Position numbers and translations under genes: made by a program. A stretch of 64,000 bases of DNA from Antedon mediterranea (lineage: Eukaryota > Echinodermata > Crinoidea > Comatulida > Antedonidae). Shown here piece by piece: positions 1-18,491 of this stretch; the first letter of the stretch is position 1; each line of letters begins with the position of its first letter. The stretch covers positions 21,677,001 to 21,741,000 of the forward strand of contig NC_092680.1 of the NCBI RefSeq assembly GCF_964355755.1. The letters are read 5' to 3'. The notes under the pieces are model-generated. The model worked only from the letters and a program-made list of their open reading frames with translations, was not told the DNA's origin and searched no databases.

Positions 1-4271
<4,271 letters not shown>

Positions 4272-4582
4272 AGTATATTTTACATGTTTAATCACAAACT
4301 GTGAATTTTTGGTGCTTTTCAATAATTAGTTTATTTACAAACACAAAATTGTGTTGTAGCGCCCTCAATGTGGCTGATGTAAAGAATATCACATGAGACT
4401 ATTATGGTGCTCTGGACCAGGCCTGTGTTACTTGTTGGCCTTGGATATTGTATGTTATGTTATGATGTTTGGTTTTGCATAATTGTAGTACATGTGCAGT
4501 TACTCAACATTTTTTGTATAAATGTATTTTTAGCAGTAGTTTTCAAATACCTTGATTAGGTGGGCTTATATTTCATATAAGG

Positions 4583-4890
4583 GCGTGTGGCGCAGTGTGT
4601 TGGACTAGCGATCGTCAGACCTAGGTTCGAATCCAACTCTCGCCGCATTGCTTGTATCCGTAGGCAAGATACTTTGCTTACGTTGCCTCTCTCCACCCAG
4701 GTGTATAAATGGGTACCCAGTTAGATCTAGACACAACTTTGCGCTGGTTACCGGCTGCATTATGGGAGTATGTTTCCATACGTGTTTGATCCCAAAAAAA
4801 TACTGGGGTAATAATGCTTGTAAAGCGCCTTTGAGCATGATTACTCATGAAAAGGGCGCTATATAAATGTGGTATTATTATTATTATTAT
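4583..4890 (+). mobile_element. tRNA-derived SINE with TTA-repeat tail
   Basis: The 5' part looks like a tRNA gene. It has an A-box-like GTGGCGCAGTGTGTTGG and a B-box GGTTCGAATCC, and starts GGGCGTG opposite CTCGCCG. A body of about 220 bp follows and then a tail containing AGGGCGCTATATAAATGT running into (TTA)n. This is the usual plan of a SINE2 element whose 3' end mimics a partner LINE. It lies just downstream of DDX43. Open frames crossing it on both strands are not genes. No clear target-site duplication could be defined. Confidence 0.85.
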
Positions 4891-4976
4891 ATAATTCTAA
4901 GCTTGTTCTAAAATCTATTATGTGTTTCAAGAATGCCCTCTGTTGAGTGCATTTGTTTCAAACCTACCAGTTACAC

Positions 4977-5117
4977 TCACAGCTAGGCCGGTCACAGCTA
5001 GGCCGGTCACAGCTAGGCCGGTCACAGCTAGGCCGGTCACAGCTAGGCCGGTCACAGCTAGGCCGGTCACAGCTAGGCCGGTCACAGCTAGGCCGGTCAC
5101 AGCTAGGCTGGTCACAC
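4977..5117. repeat. 15-bp minisatellite, about nine copies
   Basis: The unit GTCACAGCTAGGCCG is repeated almost perfectly about nine times; the last copy has GGCTG. Because 15 is a multiple of three, it makes spurious open frames on both strands. Confidence 0.95.
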
Positions 5118-5159
5118 CAGTCAAAGTACAAAACATTATTAACTTGATTTACTAGATAA

Positions 5160-8100
5160 TCTCAGAGAAGATTACTGTAAATCTGTAGAAATGAAAAAGC
5201 TGTTGAGCTATCATTCATTCTACGTCATTGTTTATAAGAACATTATTAGGACATGGAACCAATGGCTTTAATTATGGCCCAAATTTTACTACAGTATTAT
5301 AATATCTTATTATAGAATAGCACAATAGAATATCTAAGGACCAATGTGTGTTGTTTGTTTAATGCGGCAGTACATTACTTATTCTTCTATTTTTTTAATA
5401 GAACAATTATTTGATTTGCAGCTTATTGGCATCTGCAGGTTTTATGCAAATTACTGTACATTTCAAATATCTTGTAAACTTTATTATCATTTGGCGCCCT
5501 CTACATTTTCTTATTTGTTTATTTATAAGTGGGAACAAGTATGTTATTTTTGTAATACAATTTGTATTGTGTGAATAATGATATATACCTAAAAAAAGTT
5601 CCAAAAAAGTATATTACTATATATCTGACATTTTGATATACCTGTTTTTTTATTGTCATTTTCGTGTAGGAAGCATGTTTATTGGTACAGTCTCGTTCCT
5701 TTTTGCAATTTGCTAAAAATACAGGAATCAGTAATTAATTCAACCTAGTAGACTGGTATAATTGAGTTCATTTTTGCAATTTAGTTTTTTTTAAATTATA
5801 TAATATGGGGGTGGGGGGGTGGGGTGGTGACATAATAATTAAAAGACAAAAGGGAATTACTTAGGCTGTTTAGCAATTGTCATATTTCCTGTACACCCGG
5901 ATACACTGTACTCTTCAGTTGTAATCATAGTAGACCACTGTTTCTATTTTCGTACAAATTACATTTTTAGAAAGTGATTTAATACGAACACATTTTTTAT
6001 AGTTGACACATTAAAATAAATAAATAAAATTTAAAAAGGTTAATAGATAATACTGTAATTCCAAAGACCTTTTAGTAGGAACTACTACAAAACTCAACAT
6101 TGGCCGAAATTTTATAAGACACAGGATATTTCTTCTTGTTTGTTCCACAGGAAATATGTGCCATTAGTAGGGATTTCTCCCAAAGGGCAGGTTGTACTCT
6201 GTATGATAAATCAGATAATAATAATAAGACAAATTTGGGCCTACAAATCCTTAAACAGCTAGTGAGTAAATTCTTATTTTTTTATAATTTTTTTGTCACC
6301 GAATCCATTGGAAAAAGTATATAATGTCACATTTGATAAGTTTATTAAAATAATGTTTGTTTTATATGTTGTTTTACTTTCTGATTTTTATAACTTTGTT
6401 ATTGTACACCATAAATCATTTGACCTTTGAACCTTATCAAACCTTTAAGATCGTTATCTGTATAGTAACATTACTACCTGTTTTATACAATTAAACAAAC
6501 TATTAATAGTTATTGATCGAATGTTTTATCTCATTGTGAATTGATTCGAAGCTGGACAACGAACGAACGTGGCTGGAGGCTATAACCTTCACCGTAACTC
6601 AACCCATAGATGGCGTTTTCACAATCTGCAAAAGCTGTGTAAACAACTTATTACTAAATGTTTTACCTCTTTACATGCATTCTACGATGTAGGTTATTTT
6701 ATACTTGTTACCACAAACGGGAAACACTTTTTTTTGTCATATTATCGTGAGAGTGTAAAAATGGCGTTTTTCAACTTTTTTTTTTTTAACAATAACATTC
6801 AAACAAGCAAATCGTCATAAATTGCGCTATTAGTCCTATATTTTTTAGTAACTGTGATATCCCAAAAATGGATTGTTTTTTCAAAGAATGTTTTCTTGTC
6901 TAGTGGACCTAATGAAGATGAATAAAAATATTGAATAAAATATTATGTTAAGTAAGAGTTGTTTTCAATCAACCAGTATAAAAGTCCTAGAATGGCCCGC
7001 TGGTAGGCATAGTTTGGTTGTCTGCAAAAACTCTGTTTTTATTATCGTATATTTTCTCATCTTTACTTTTTTTATTTTAGTTATTTAACAATAGTGTAAA
7101 ACAGAATAAAAACCCTAGTAGCTGTTTCGTAAAAACCCTAGTAGCTGTTTCGTAAATGTATGTATTGCGGTGGTACGCCATGTATTTCAATTTTTTCGAT
7201 GTTTTGATCAATTTGCTTCGATCATCTTCAGAGGAGTGAATGACTTTTATGAAACATAACGAATATGATTAAGTTGCTGACATTAATTAAGTGATATATT
7301 GGTAGACGAACTTAAGTTGTTGTGTTGATGACCAATTGCAGTTGAGTGTCACTGTACCTAAGCAAGTACACAATTAGCATGTGCTAAGATTATATACGGT
7401 GTTAATTTGAATTCCAAACAAAGGTTTTAAAAGGGTCCAACCCGGTACCCTCGTTCGATCCAAAACCATATTGATAATGACATGGCTATGTGTCTGGTAT
7501 TTTATGTACTTCTCATATACCGACAAACGGCTGTTGTAAGACCTTAGGGGATTCTAGGCCGGTTTGCATCGCCCTTAATGTTAATGCAGGTAACACCTAT
7601 CGCCTGGATATCGCCTGGCTCTCGCGACCCTAACTGGTGTTGTAGTCATTCTTGTAGATGATGAGGCTTAGCTTGGGAATGTTTTCTGTCCGAGTTACTC
7701 AATTATGACAGCGCTTGGTGTGATATTAATTTAGTTATTTTTACATGAGGCAGTGATAGTAATTAAACGCCTCAAGTCTCGCCTTCCGGGTTATTGTCCT
7801 CTAGTTCATGTTCACACAAAAATATTACATAAAATTATTGTTAAAACAAAATATTTTAGAGATATTTGTTGAAAAGTTATCAATTTGATTTATTGGGCAA
7901 ATGAGATGTTTGCAAATAAGAAACAACCAAAATGTCGGTTTATTTAATTTAAACCCCAAATTAAAGATTTGGGATGTCAAGTTATTTCCCCGTTTTTCCG
8001 ATGTTTTAGATTTTACCAAACGAAATACATTGATTGTTTTTTCAAATTCAATAAATTTAAGTACATGTTATCTGAAAGTAAACCGAAACTAAGTTCGTTG

Positions 8101-10884
8101 TATTACTGGTTTACAATTTGAATTGATTGAATTAATTCGCTCTAAAAGAAATTCGATTTTTTGTTTCAATAACTCAGATTATTATCATCATCATATTACG
8201 CTGTTAGTCTTGGGTAGACATTACGTTCGCTAATCGTTCCAATGATTCTCTTTCGTGTCCAGATTGTCTGTCATTAACCTTTCAATTTATGTTTTTTTAC
8301 TTTTTAACTCGTAACTTGTAGTGATACAACATTGTAAGCAACGTTACAGTATATATTTACTTCTTTTATTAAAGATGTATTGTCCCCTTGAAAAATTAAA
8401 ATTAATTAATTTTTTGTTGTTGAATATGCCATTTTAATATCACATAATAGTTATCCACTTTGATCAAAAATTGGATCTAAACAAAATGTATTTACCTGAA
8501 AAAACTGCAATTTAAAGCAAAAAATGGTCAAATGGATTTTTGGTTGAATTTAACCATTTATTATGTTATTTTTTCCGTGTTTTTTTCTACGGAAATGATT
8601 AACTTTATTAAAACTACAAAATAACCTATTCAAAGTCTGATTTAATTAATCTTCATTTTTCATGTTTTTGGAGGACAATGCATCTTTAACAAATATTGTT
8701 TTTTTTTAAATTTAAATATCGTAATTTTATTGACCTATGTGTGTTATATGTGTATACAAAATTCAAAATTAATAGTTTTTCTAGAAGTAGTCGTTTGTGA
8801 TTTATAAAATGTCACTTTAATCTCAACACCACTGGTAAACTCGTCCAACTTTGTACATTTTATTTTACATCATGTAATACAGTATAGATTTTTGGTCTAA
8901 ATAATGATGATTCTTTTTTTTTTTCATTCACTTTTTATTATTTTTCTGCCCTTGTTTCGTTTTGTTTAGGCCTATTTAAAACTTATCTACGGTAACTTAA
9001 CTGTGATATTATTATTCATTCAGTTTTTAACCAATCATGAGCAAGTGAATCATTAATAATTGTAGTCAATAACTATAGTACAGTTGTTATTATGTCACAT
9101 AGACTAAACTTATCGTATATTATGCAATTAAAATTTATTGTAATGTTCTTCCTCAAATATAAAAATAGATTTGTAAGGACTTAGCTGATATTGTATCGGA
9201 TGCCGGTGGTGGTAAGTTTATGTGTTGACTGTGACGTCATCGCCAAAAACAATACTGTAACCAAAAGAGACTCGTCACGCAATCAATTATCTTATCTATT
9301 ACTCTATATTGTCTAAGAATTGTTTTGTCGTTGTTTTCATATTGTATATTCATTTGGTTTTGATACGGTATTGATTTTACCGTTTCTTCATTTTTCATTC
9401 CAGTCCTGGAGGATTTTTTTAAAATTTTTTAATAAGCATTTTATTCACAGGAAACTATTGTGTGATACTCGTTGTTTATGAGATCTTATTTAAAGTATTT
9501 TTAGAAAAAAAAAACTTGTTTGACACGCACGTGGTTGTGATGAAAGGAAATTGTTAACAGATCCAAGTAGTTTGTTGATGATGCATTTGTAGTCAAGGAA
9601 ATAATATAAAGATGAAATGATGAAACACAGAATGTTGAGGAAATAGTAACATACCTTAATTAACACATCGTAAATTCCGTTTATTTATATAGGTGTTCTT
9701 GGCATATCCATAAAGTACCAGTCGTCCTTGCTATGTGACTCACTTAGTTGAATATAATGTATAGTTAGTAGGTCTAACCGTTATTTGTCTTATACTTACT
9801 TAGGGTAGCGCCCAAGCTTAAGTATGATATGCTGTGTTTATTTAATAATTTTGTTCTCTTTGTAGGCCTCACTTATGATGTGGTAATGATCAAATTGTAT
9901 CTAAATGTTTTATTACTGTTTAACATGCGGATGACACAGTGTAACAATGGCGTAGTGAAACGTAATGAAACCAATTCTAAGAGAGTCGATGTGACTAATC
10001 ATTTCAGATAAAATATTAAAGAAGACCAAATAAATTACCGTTGAAGGTTTCCCCTTAATCTAAAGCTTGGTTCCCACAAGGACTCAACATGAATGTGTAC
10101 TAAGCGACATTTCGGATGATACGTCGCTTCTGGTTGGTCGAATTACTTGCGTTGTATGTACGTCATAGCGGCACGCGCGCGTCCTAGTGATAAACCAACG
10201 TTTATGATCATCATTCTCCTCCTGATCCTCGGCACATATAACTATTATCATCGTTACTGCCTGCATGCTATAGGCCTACCATAACTAGCCATCGTCAATA
10301 AATAACAACGTACTCATACTGATTTCGGTTTATTTACATTTTATTCATAATTCCATACAATATAACAAATTATTTTTATTGTTTCATACACTATACTAAT
10401 ATTTTTACATTCAAATCAACACGTGGTTACGCGGCGCAAAATAACTTTACACATTGACAATACATTATTATTATTATTATTGTTATTGTTATATTATTAA
10501 ATAGAATCATCTTCTACCAAAATAGATAACGCACAAAGCGTTTTTCAAATTAAACGTTTATTTCTATATCAACGAAATAATGACCTAAAATATACAAATA
10601 GATATAGTAAAATATTTTTATAGTATTTAGTAAAATTTCATGTTACAGAATTATATATTCATTATGTCATTATTTTATATATGTTATTATTGTCAAAACG
10701 ACAAGGTGTTTGTAAACAATCAACGGTCATCATTATTCGTAACTGCTAACAAACGTTTTAAAAATGTTCGTGATACGTTTAATGTTTTCTCTATTTATCC
10801 ATATAATGCACTTGAGTTTAAAGGTCATGACGCATGTGCAGGTTTGGTTAGCAAATTGCACTTGACATCATTACGTAATTCATT
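5160..10884. other. Intergenic AT-rich DNA, no gene recognised
   Basis: Only short chance open frames occur here. Visible items are a G-rich tract at about 5806-5830, a 24-bp direct duplication at about 7108-7155, and a decayed MITE at about 10063-10195. I see no exon with both a recognisable peptide and splice sites on either strand. Confidence 0.6.
10063..10195. mobile_element. Decayed MITE, family 1 (TIR AAGCTTGGTTCCCAC)
   Basis: It starts TAAAGCTTGGTTCCCAC, has an internal TTGGTCGAATTACTTGCGTTG, and ends near GTCCTAGTGATAAACC. It resembles the better copies at 34225, 37412 and 49620 but is strongly diverged. Confidence 0.55.
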
Positions 10885-13800
10885 TCATACAGTTTGTTGC
10901 ATCTGAGATTGGTTGTTAGGTGTTGACGTTGTTATTGACCCCACATAAAGTCTGGATCGCATAGGCCATTTCTGCCAAAAGAAAAAAGAACAATAATTTA
11001 GGAAGAGATAATATATTATGGAAATAAACAACAAAAAATATAGATTCAAATCATTTTTTTTTTCAAAAATGTATACTTTATTAATTATATTCAAAAATAC
11101 ATTTAACAATAATAAGTGTAAACATATATCTGACAAATACGTAAACCGCGACACAAATTAAAATTATTATTTATATATCAATTTCCAATAAGTTTGTTAT
11201 AATCTCTACTATGAATGTCCAAATTACTTTGTAACATGTCATCCACATTATATTCTTATAATAATTCTTTTAGTTGTTAAAGTTAATAATGATTTAATAT
11301 TTTATTTAAAAAATGTAGTTCACAAGGATTGAAATGATTTAACAACAAATTAAAAAATATGTTGAAAATTAATGTTACTATATATTACTTATATTTATTG
11401 ATTTTATTAATAGTAATTAAATATTTTAAAAGATGATGAAATAAAAGCTGGGCATCCCCACATAAGACACAACAAATGTCGTAAACAATAATAATGTCGA
11501 GTTATCCGAAAACATGTGGCTAGCTCTTATATTGGATAAACAAGTAAATTGTGTTACATCCGTCGCCGCCGCCATGATGTGCAACTCAGGCCAGCGAACT
11601 CAAACGCCTAGTAGGGGTCTAAATGGTTCACAAACCACTCACCACCATAGTAAAAACAGTCAAACAAAATGGTTATTTTATTTAAAATGTTGAATAGTAT
11701 CAACGAATTTTGTAACTTATTCGTATATTTTACGAAATTAAAAAGGCTGATTTAGTAGTTAGTCATCTGATGAATATCATTTTAATATAATTGATTGATT
11801 TTTTTAGTATATATACGAAATATACGAGATATAAATGTTAGTGTTAAATATTAAACTCATGTCAACCGTACTTTTATTATTACTAAGTTAGATGAATTTC
11901 TTTAATTCATAACCATAAGCTCTCAAAATAAACGAATATTTAAATTTCTTCAAATTTTTAGGCCTACAGAAAGAAATTAAATATATACTGTATTACAGTT
12001 TGAATTCATTCATTTGAGCAATGTTTATCGCGAAATGTCGTTAAACTTAAAAGTTAATAAACTTTAAAATGTGTTAAATTGAGATCAATAATGGTTCATT
12101 TGACTTTCTGTTCCGATCGTGATTTTAAACATTTTCAAAATGTAAATGTAAAGTTGTCTTACGAGTAGTTTTGGTTGACATTTATCTTTATTTTTTTTAT
12201 TTACCTGGCTTTAGCTTTATATTGTTTGAATAGTTTTCGTATGATTCATGCATCCATATTGTTATAATGCAATGAAAACTTATAATAGACGTTAGTGTTC
12301 TATTATATTTTAGTCTGGTAGTAGATTCATGTTATGAATAATGTCTGTAGATTTGAGTTCATCTTTTCATGGTTTAACGAATTTAACTTTTATACAGAAA
12401 TTTAAGAAATCTGCAAAAGTCTATGTATAATGTTTTCTTTCGTTTTGTTGTATCTCATAACAAGAGGGTCTATATTTGATTTCACCAGAGTCAACTTTAC
12501 CAAACGGAAACTGTTAATCGGGCGTACGTTATTATTCGTAAATTGGACGAATTATGTTGATACAATCTGACCGAATTCCATCGTCCTGTGGTAAAAAGTG
12601 GATCAGCTTTAAATATCCCTGAAAACGGGTTCGAATAGGGTTAGTGTGTCAGTGAAAGACCAATGAAGAAATAGGAATCATTATATACTTAAGAAGTACC
12701 GTAGATTACGATAAAATATTTCTGTATGGCTTCATTAGTATCTTTATTTGTCTCTAACTTATTTTCACGGGTTTTTTTTAGGTAAAATTGTATAAAAGTT
12801 TAAAAGATTTACATAACAACAGCAATTGAAATTGAAAGGGGAAAAAAGAGAAAAATATTCTATATTTTGTTTTCTCTGAAAAGGTGTACGTACGTTTTTA
12901 CTTTGTGGCCTACACCTATATAATTATCTTATTTCTGAAGAAATTGATCTATGGTTGTTGTAAGCAAGCTGAGTGTGAACGAAGATTATCTAGTAAACCA
13001 TGCAATAGTTGTTTTAAGTTTGATTTTTGTCATCCAACACCCACTGCGAACCGGCACGATATGCACCTTTTAAGTGACTCTTTTATTACCAATTCTGATA
13101 GATCATATCCATGGTATGTATAACGCAGAATGGACGCCACAGCAAGATGGTACTGTGGTCCAGTACGCACCTGTTCGTCATTTCGCGATCGTCTTAGATC
13201 TTGGGAGACAGCTAAAGTTCATGATCGCAGGTAACCGGCTTGAGGGTATAGTCATTTCTGACGTCACAATCTTTACATGTTCCGAAACATTTTCTATGAT
13301 CAAAATATTGACTCTTGCAGCTTTTGCGGTCGGTATATTCAGCTTAAAATATCTTGGTTTGCTTCTAAAGTTTCTGGTAATTATTCTGAACGTTGCGTGT
13401 GGCAAGGGTATAGCTCATAGATCGGTTTGATTCATGGAATTAGAGTTATGCTACTGAATTTTATAAATAAACTTATCTTTCATTACACCTAAATATAAAG
13501 TTTACATAACACATAATAAATATGCCGATTTATTTTTACTTATTTGTGGAAATGTACTGCGATACGACTGATATAGTATTGACTGTCCTGAGCGTCAATG
13601 GTATTTTCCATATTAGTACAATCTTTACTGTGGGCCACGATTTCTTTCTTAAATGTTGTGTTCCATGTTTCATTTATCTTTTTCTAATGCTGTACATTTT
13701 TTGTTTTTTTTTTTACCGAAAGCTATTTTTCGTAATTTCTTTCTGGCTTTTTACTTTATCTTCTTGACTTATAGCCTTTTCTTATTTTATTAGTATCTCC

Positions 13801-16800
13801 ATTTTCCCCCAGTAATTTACCTTTGATTTTGGTTCTAAATTTAATCATTCGTGATTCCCTCACCTTTTAATCAAATTATATCAATAATCATGTGTCGGAA
13901 ATAAATCTCCAAAATTATTAATTCAATTAATTTGTCCATCCTCAATCTTCCCTCAAGATGAGGAAGAAATAAATAAATTACATCAAAACGACAATTTAAA
14001 AAAGAGAAATCAAACCCAAATATAGTAGGGGCTTAATTACAGTTAAACGCTTTTGTTAAAATAATATAAATAGGGCCTATATATTTGTTAAATATTACAG
14101 TACTTCACACCGACACATATATCACCGTTCACATAATTTATTTTATAGCTTTCTTATTTATTAAATTAGCTTGTTTGATTAGCCATGGTAAAAATTAGGA
14201 GACATACAATAATTTGTTCAAATCAAATGTTAGGCCTGTAAACGTAAATAAATATATATTTTTAAATTCTATTTATAGAAACATATGGTTCAACACCTGC
14301 TTCAGTTGACAATAATATTAATTAATATTATATTGGTGTTTGCATTGTATTTTTAGTTTAATTTCACACCATGTGATATTTTGTTTTCTTGCACTTCAAG
14401 TTCTCAAGTCATTACATTGTTCCTGACTGTTTGATGTTGTTCTCCAATTCTTAAATTTCTCAATCAAAACCAGTAAATGGTTGTAGCCTATTGTTCTTAG
14501 TGAGGTTCCCAGATGAGGTATACTCCCTCAAGCCAGGCTTGATGTTATGCACAGTTTAATTAGAAGCCCCAAGCAGCGTTCTAGCCCCGCGAAGCAGTTT
14601 CTCTACCGCACCTGTACGTCCCTGGCCAACTGGGCCTGACGTACCTAAGCCTTGGGTACGTACACTTGACCAGGTTTCCGTGAGTTTATACCTAGGCAAC
14701 GTTAGACCACGTAGCCAAGGGCATTTTCTCATGATCAGTCTATTTAGGAAGTTCAAAATTGAGCATCCGAATGTTTTTAGTTGGCCTACTAAACATACCG
14801 GTATGTAAACAAACATTAATCAAACTTTATTTCCACAGATACCACAATACAATATAATATTAAAGTGAAAAGGTATAATATGTTTTACCATTAAGTTATC
14901 ATTAAGTAAATAACATTAAATGCGACAATAAAAAAGATATTGGTTATTTTGAAGACATATGTAATATTCAAATTCTAAAACATGCAATTATTACGAAACG
15001 AAAATATATAACTTTGTTTAATGTTTAATTTTATGATGATTTCAAATTTTTAGTGTACTGATTCACGTTTTACCATTAGAAGAAAATTTATGAAATAAGA
15101 ACGAACTTAATGTTTTCCTCTAAGTGAAAATAACCAATCACAAATTTTACATGTTTTGATAATTAGTAGGTCTATAATTGAAACACTGATTTATTTTACA
15201 AGTGTTTTGTACTTTATGAAAATAGCGTTTTAACAAGCGTATATTACTTTAACTGAAAAGTTTTTGAATTATTTTAGTAGACAGTAATTTTATACAATAG
15301 ATATAATTGTTTTTTCTCCAAATAAAAACAGCGGAATGTTTTGTTTTAAATTATTGCATTTATACTATTGTGTGAATGGGTTACTTCTGTGGTGCAATTT
15401 GTCTTAAAGATGTACCCTCAAGATAATTCACATGTCACATTTCGTGTAGATTATAGAAAAGAAAACAAATTAGACTCAAGCACAGCTAATAATGAAATGT
15501 TCAACCATTCTCCTAGGCTTATTCCGACGTATGACTTTCAACTTTTACCGGCGGGGTTGAAGCAATCGTTGCCGCGGGAGTTTTCTCAAGAATTGCATGG
15601 CACCCTGTAGATTAAAATTGATATACAATACTGCTATAGGTGTAGGCCTAGCATGTCGGCTTCCCCCTTATACATCCTACCTAAAGCTGTTACTATTCAG
15701 ACGCTTAAAATAAACACAATAAATGAAACTACTAGGCTAATTTATCTACTGTACTTTTTGGTCACGTGATGTTTTGCAACAGTTATTGTCCAGTCGATTG
15801 TGATTTTTTTTTAAATGGCAAAAAATTTACATAAACAATTCGGCCTATAAATATAAATACCAGCATTTGAATGAAGAAAACAAAACGCAGGAAAAAATCA
15901 TTTAAAAATAGAATAAATGATGAATAAAAAAAAATATGATGTAGGCCATTTCGACAAAACTCTTGTGAACTTTCAGAATACTAAAATACAATCTGAAAAC
16001 CAGAAATATTTGGCCAATTTTGCACTCCAGATTTGTTATCTAAATAAATTAAAAATGTAGTGTAACATGTCCTAAATCTCTTTGGTAACAAAAGCCTCAA
16101 TTTAGGCCAATTATCAAACGCCGATTATCTGTACGAGTTTCTAATGGATATGTGGATATTTACCTTAAATTTAATTATAATTTAATCATGAATTTTATAA
16201 CAACTACGTTATTTTATTGACTACGTTATTCATAAAAAGAGAATTTGAACGGTAAAGAGTTGGTTTTTAAATAATTAAATATTTGTTCCGTTAAAGATTT
16301 TGAACAGGGTATTTTGTTTAAGGTAGCATTGTAGTGCGTTTGCAGTAAATTTTGTAATATATTTTACTGTAAGAGAAAATGAAACTCCGTTATTTCTTCT
16401 TTGTAATAAACAAATTAAAAACTAGATAAGAAATTGGAATAGGCGAATATCAACAGTTACTTAACTTATGATTAAAACTGATTAATTTAACTATTGTTTT
16501 CAATTGTTTAAAAAAATTTAAATCACACTATTGGATTGTGGTTTTAACGAATAAGTGGTATAAGGTAGGCTAGGTACAATTAGGAAGGAGTAGTACTCCA
16601 CGAGACGTAACACGCGGTATACCACCATTTTTGACCTGATTAGGTGTTGTAAGTACGTGCTTATTGACGGTTTAGAGCCAAGGTAAAGCGCTTGTAACCA
16701 CTCATATTGTTTTCATGGACAATTCGTGAGTTTTGGTTAAAATTTGTAATAAGACTGATTATATTTAACGCGTGTACAAGATTAATTTGGACAGTAACAA

Positions 16801-18491
16801 TTAATTGTTACTAGTTTCTCTATAGGATCTTTAATGTTTTAATATGGTAACTAATTTGACTAGCCGTCTATTTAGACTCAACCCAGTGCTGATGCTCTTG
16901 TAGCCTAAGTTTAATGGAACCACGCATTTCTTTATTTGGTTGTTATTTGATTTACATTTCATATGTATCTATGTATTTCATTTGTTAATCAGCACTAACG
17001 AGAGAACAGTGTTTTTATAAAGCTTGCCATTTATCTCTCACTTTTTGTTGACTTTTAGCTTATTTATATTGAGATCCAGTCACTCTATCACACATCCTTG
17101 TTGCTTTTTAATTTGATTTCAGTTTTAACTTTTTCTTATTATACAATTGTAGACTATGAAGCTATACGATAAGACAATCAGTGTTGTTTTAATTGACGTA
17201 GATCTCTTGACGTCATTTATTAGTGGTGTACCAAATTAGTTACAAACACAATGTTGTGATGGAATAAATGATGATAGCTGTTTCAGCATCAGTCATTGTC
17301 ACTCTAATCGTTTACTTTCCAGTTGTTCAAACTCGCCGTTTCTTCACCAACGGTTGTTTTTTAATGTCGCTCTTCCCTCTGTTTTGTTGTTTTATTTTAA
17401 CGATCCGTTCACTGATATTACTTATGATGACTTTGGATCAAAACTTTTAGATTATCTTTACTTCACCGCCAATCACGTTGTTGTGTTGTCTTAAGCGATG
17501 TTTTCACTGTCATTAATTAGATGGTGATTTCAGAGGTTTATTTGTGTTATCAAATCGTGCCTCAAATATCAGTAAACGTTAAAAATCTAAACCAAGATAT
17601 TGGTAATATTCTCATATTAGCGAAAATAACTGCATTTTATAAGTGTTGTGTTTTTTAGCCAATCTTTTTAAAATGTTTTATAAGTTATGTTTGTCCGTTT
17701 AATTTTTATTATGAAAGTAATATTAATTTTGGAAATTATGGATAATGATTTAAAAAATACATTAATAATATCTAACACTTTAAAATTCCTAAATTATTTC
17801 AACAAAAAACAAGATACACATTACATTGTAAGTAGATTTTACAAAATAAGAATTTCGATATTGATGTGGACTTTCTTTACCGATGTTATTTTTATTCCAA
17901 GTGTTCGTTTATTTTGTCATTTTTCTTTTAATTACTTATAATTTAGAAATGTTTTAACAACTGAGATGCCTAGCCGTACATTTGGTCAATTGAATTAAAT
18001 CATTGCATTTTTATTACATTTTTTTTTATTTTTACAAAACAAGAATACAAAAAAAAATATAAAGTTCTTACCTTGACCGGATGTAGGTAACCGTTTGCTT
18101 GTAACCGATGTTGTCTTTCAGTGTCGTGTAATTTGTCTCCACTTTCCATATCTAACGTTCTCATTAAATGAGCAATATAAGTTGTAGCCAAAACTAAGAC
18201 ATCTAGTTTAGATAGTTTAGTATCTGGCGGTACAGATGGCAATGTCCGTTGTAGATCTAAAAACGCGTCTCTGAGCGTCTTAACGCGGGAGCGTTCACGC
18301 GCAGCATTAGCTCCTACAGATCGTCCTTTCTTTCTTCCATTTTGCTGGTCCTCATCTCCACTACTTCCGTCATATGTTTCTTCGTGTGTTATCAGTTTTC
18401 TAGGCCCTCGTTTACGACCCTTCTTTGGTTTTCCTGCATCCTCAGTATGTGTTTCATGTCTCTGTACATGGGTTATAGCTGTTTTTGTCAT
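10885..18491 (-). CDS. TCF24: TCF24-type bHLH transcription factor
   Basis: Nuclear class A bHLH regulator of the TCF21/TCF23/TCF24/musculin group. Exon 1 (18491-18072) encodes residues 1-140. It has a basic, acidic N-terminus ([10 protein letters not shown]), then the bHLH at about 60-112: basic [16 protein letters not shown], loop [14 protein letters not shown] and helix 2 [10 protein letters not shown]. It ends in NGYLHPVK at an AAG/GTAAG donor. Exon 2 (10971-10885) follows a TTTTGGCAG acceptor and encodes [12 protein letters not shown] plus a short Gln/Asn/Thr-rich tail and TGA, for 168 residues in total. The [14 protein letters not shown] junction is characteristic of TCF24, and the length fits the vertebrate protein. 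The 7.1-kb intron is by far the longest in the window. DNA binding as a dimer with E-proteins is family knowledge. Confidence 0.9.
10972..18071 (-). other. Large TCF24 intron
   Basis: This is 7.1 kb of AT-rich sequence between the two TCF24 exons. A GC-richer island at about 14560-14720 carries no recognisable coding signal, and open frames such as 13074-13430 show no domain. I see no other gene and no array. A developmental bHLH gene could keep enhancers here, but no element can be named from the sequence. Confidence 0.6.

Noticed and set aside
4605-4866. Open frames of 72-77 codons on both strands
   Set aside because: They lie inside the tRNA-derived SINE and show no protein family.
13074-13430. 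118-codon plus-strand open frame
   Set aside because: No recognisable domain, lies in the TCF24 intron, and no splice partners or conserved motif are visible.
14556-14816. 86-codon minus-strand frame in a GC-richer island
   Set aside because: A GC-rich patch with no domain; possibly an old transposon, but no ends found.
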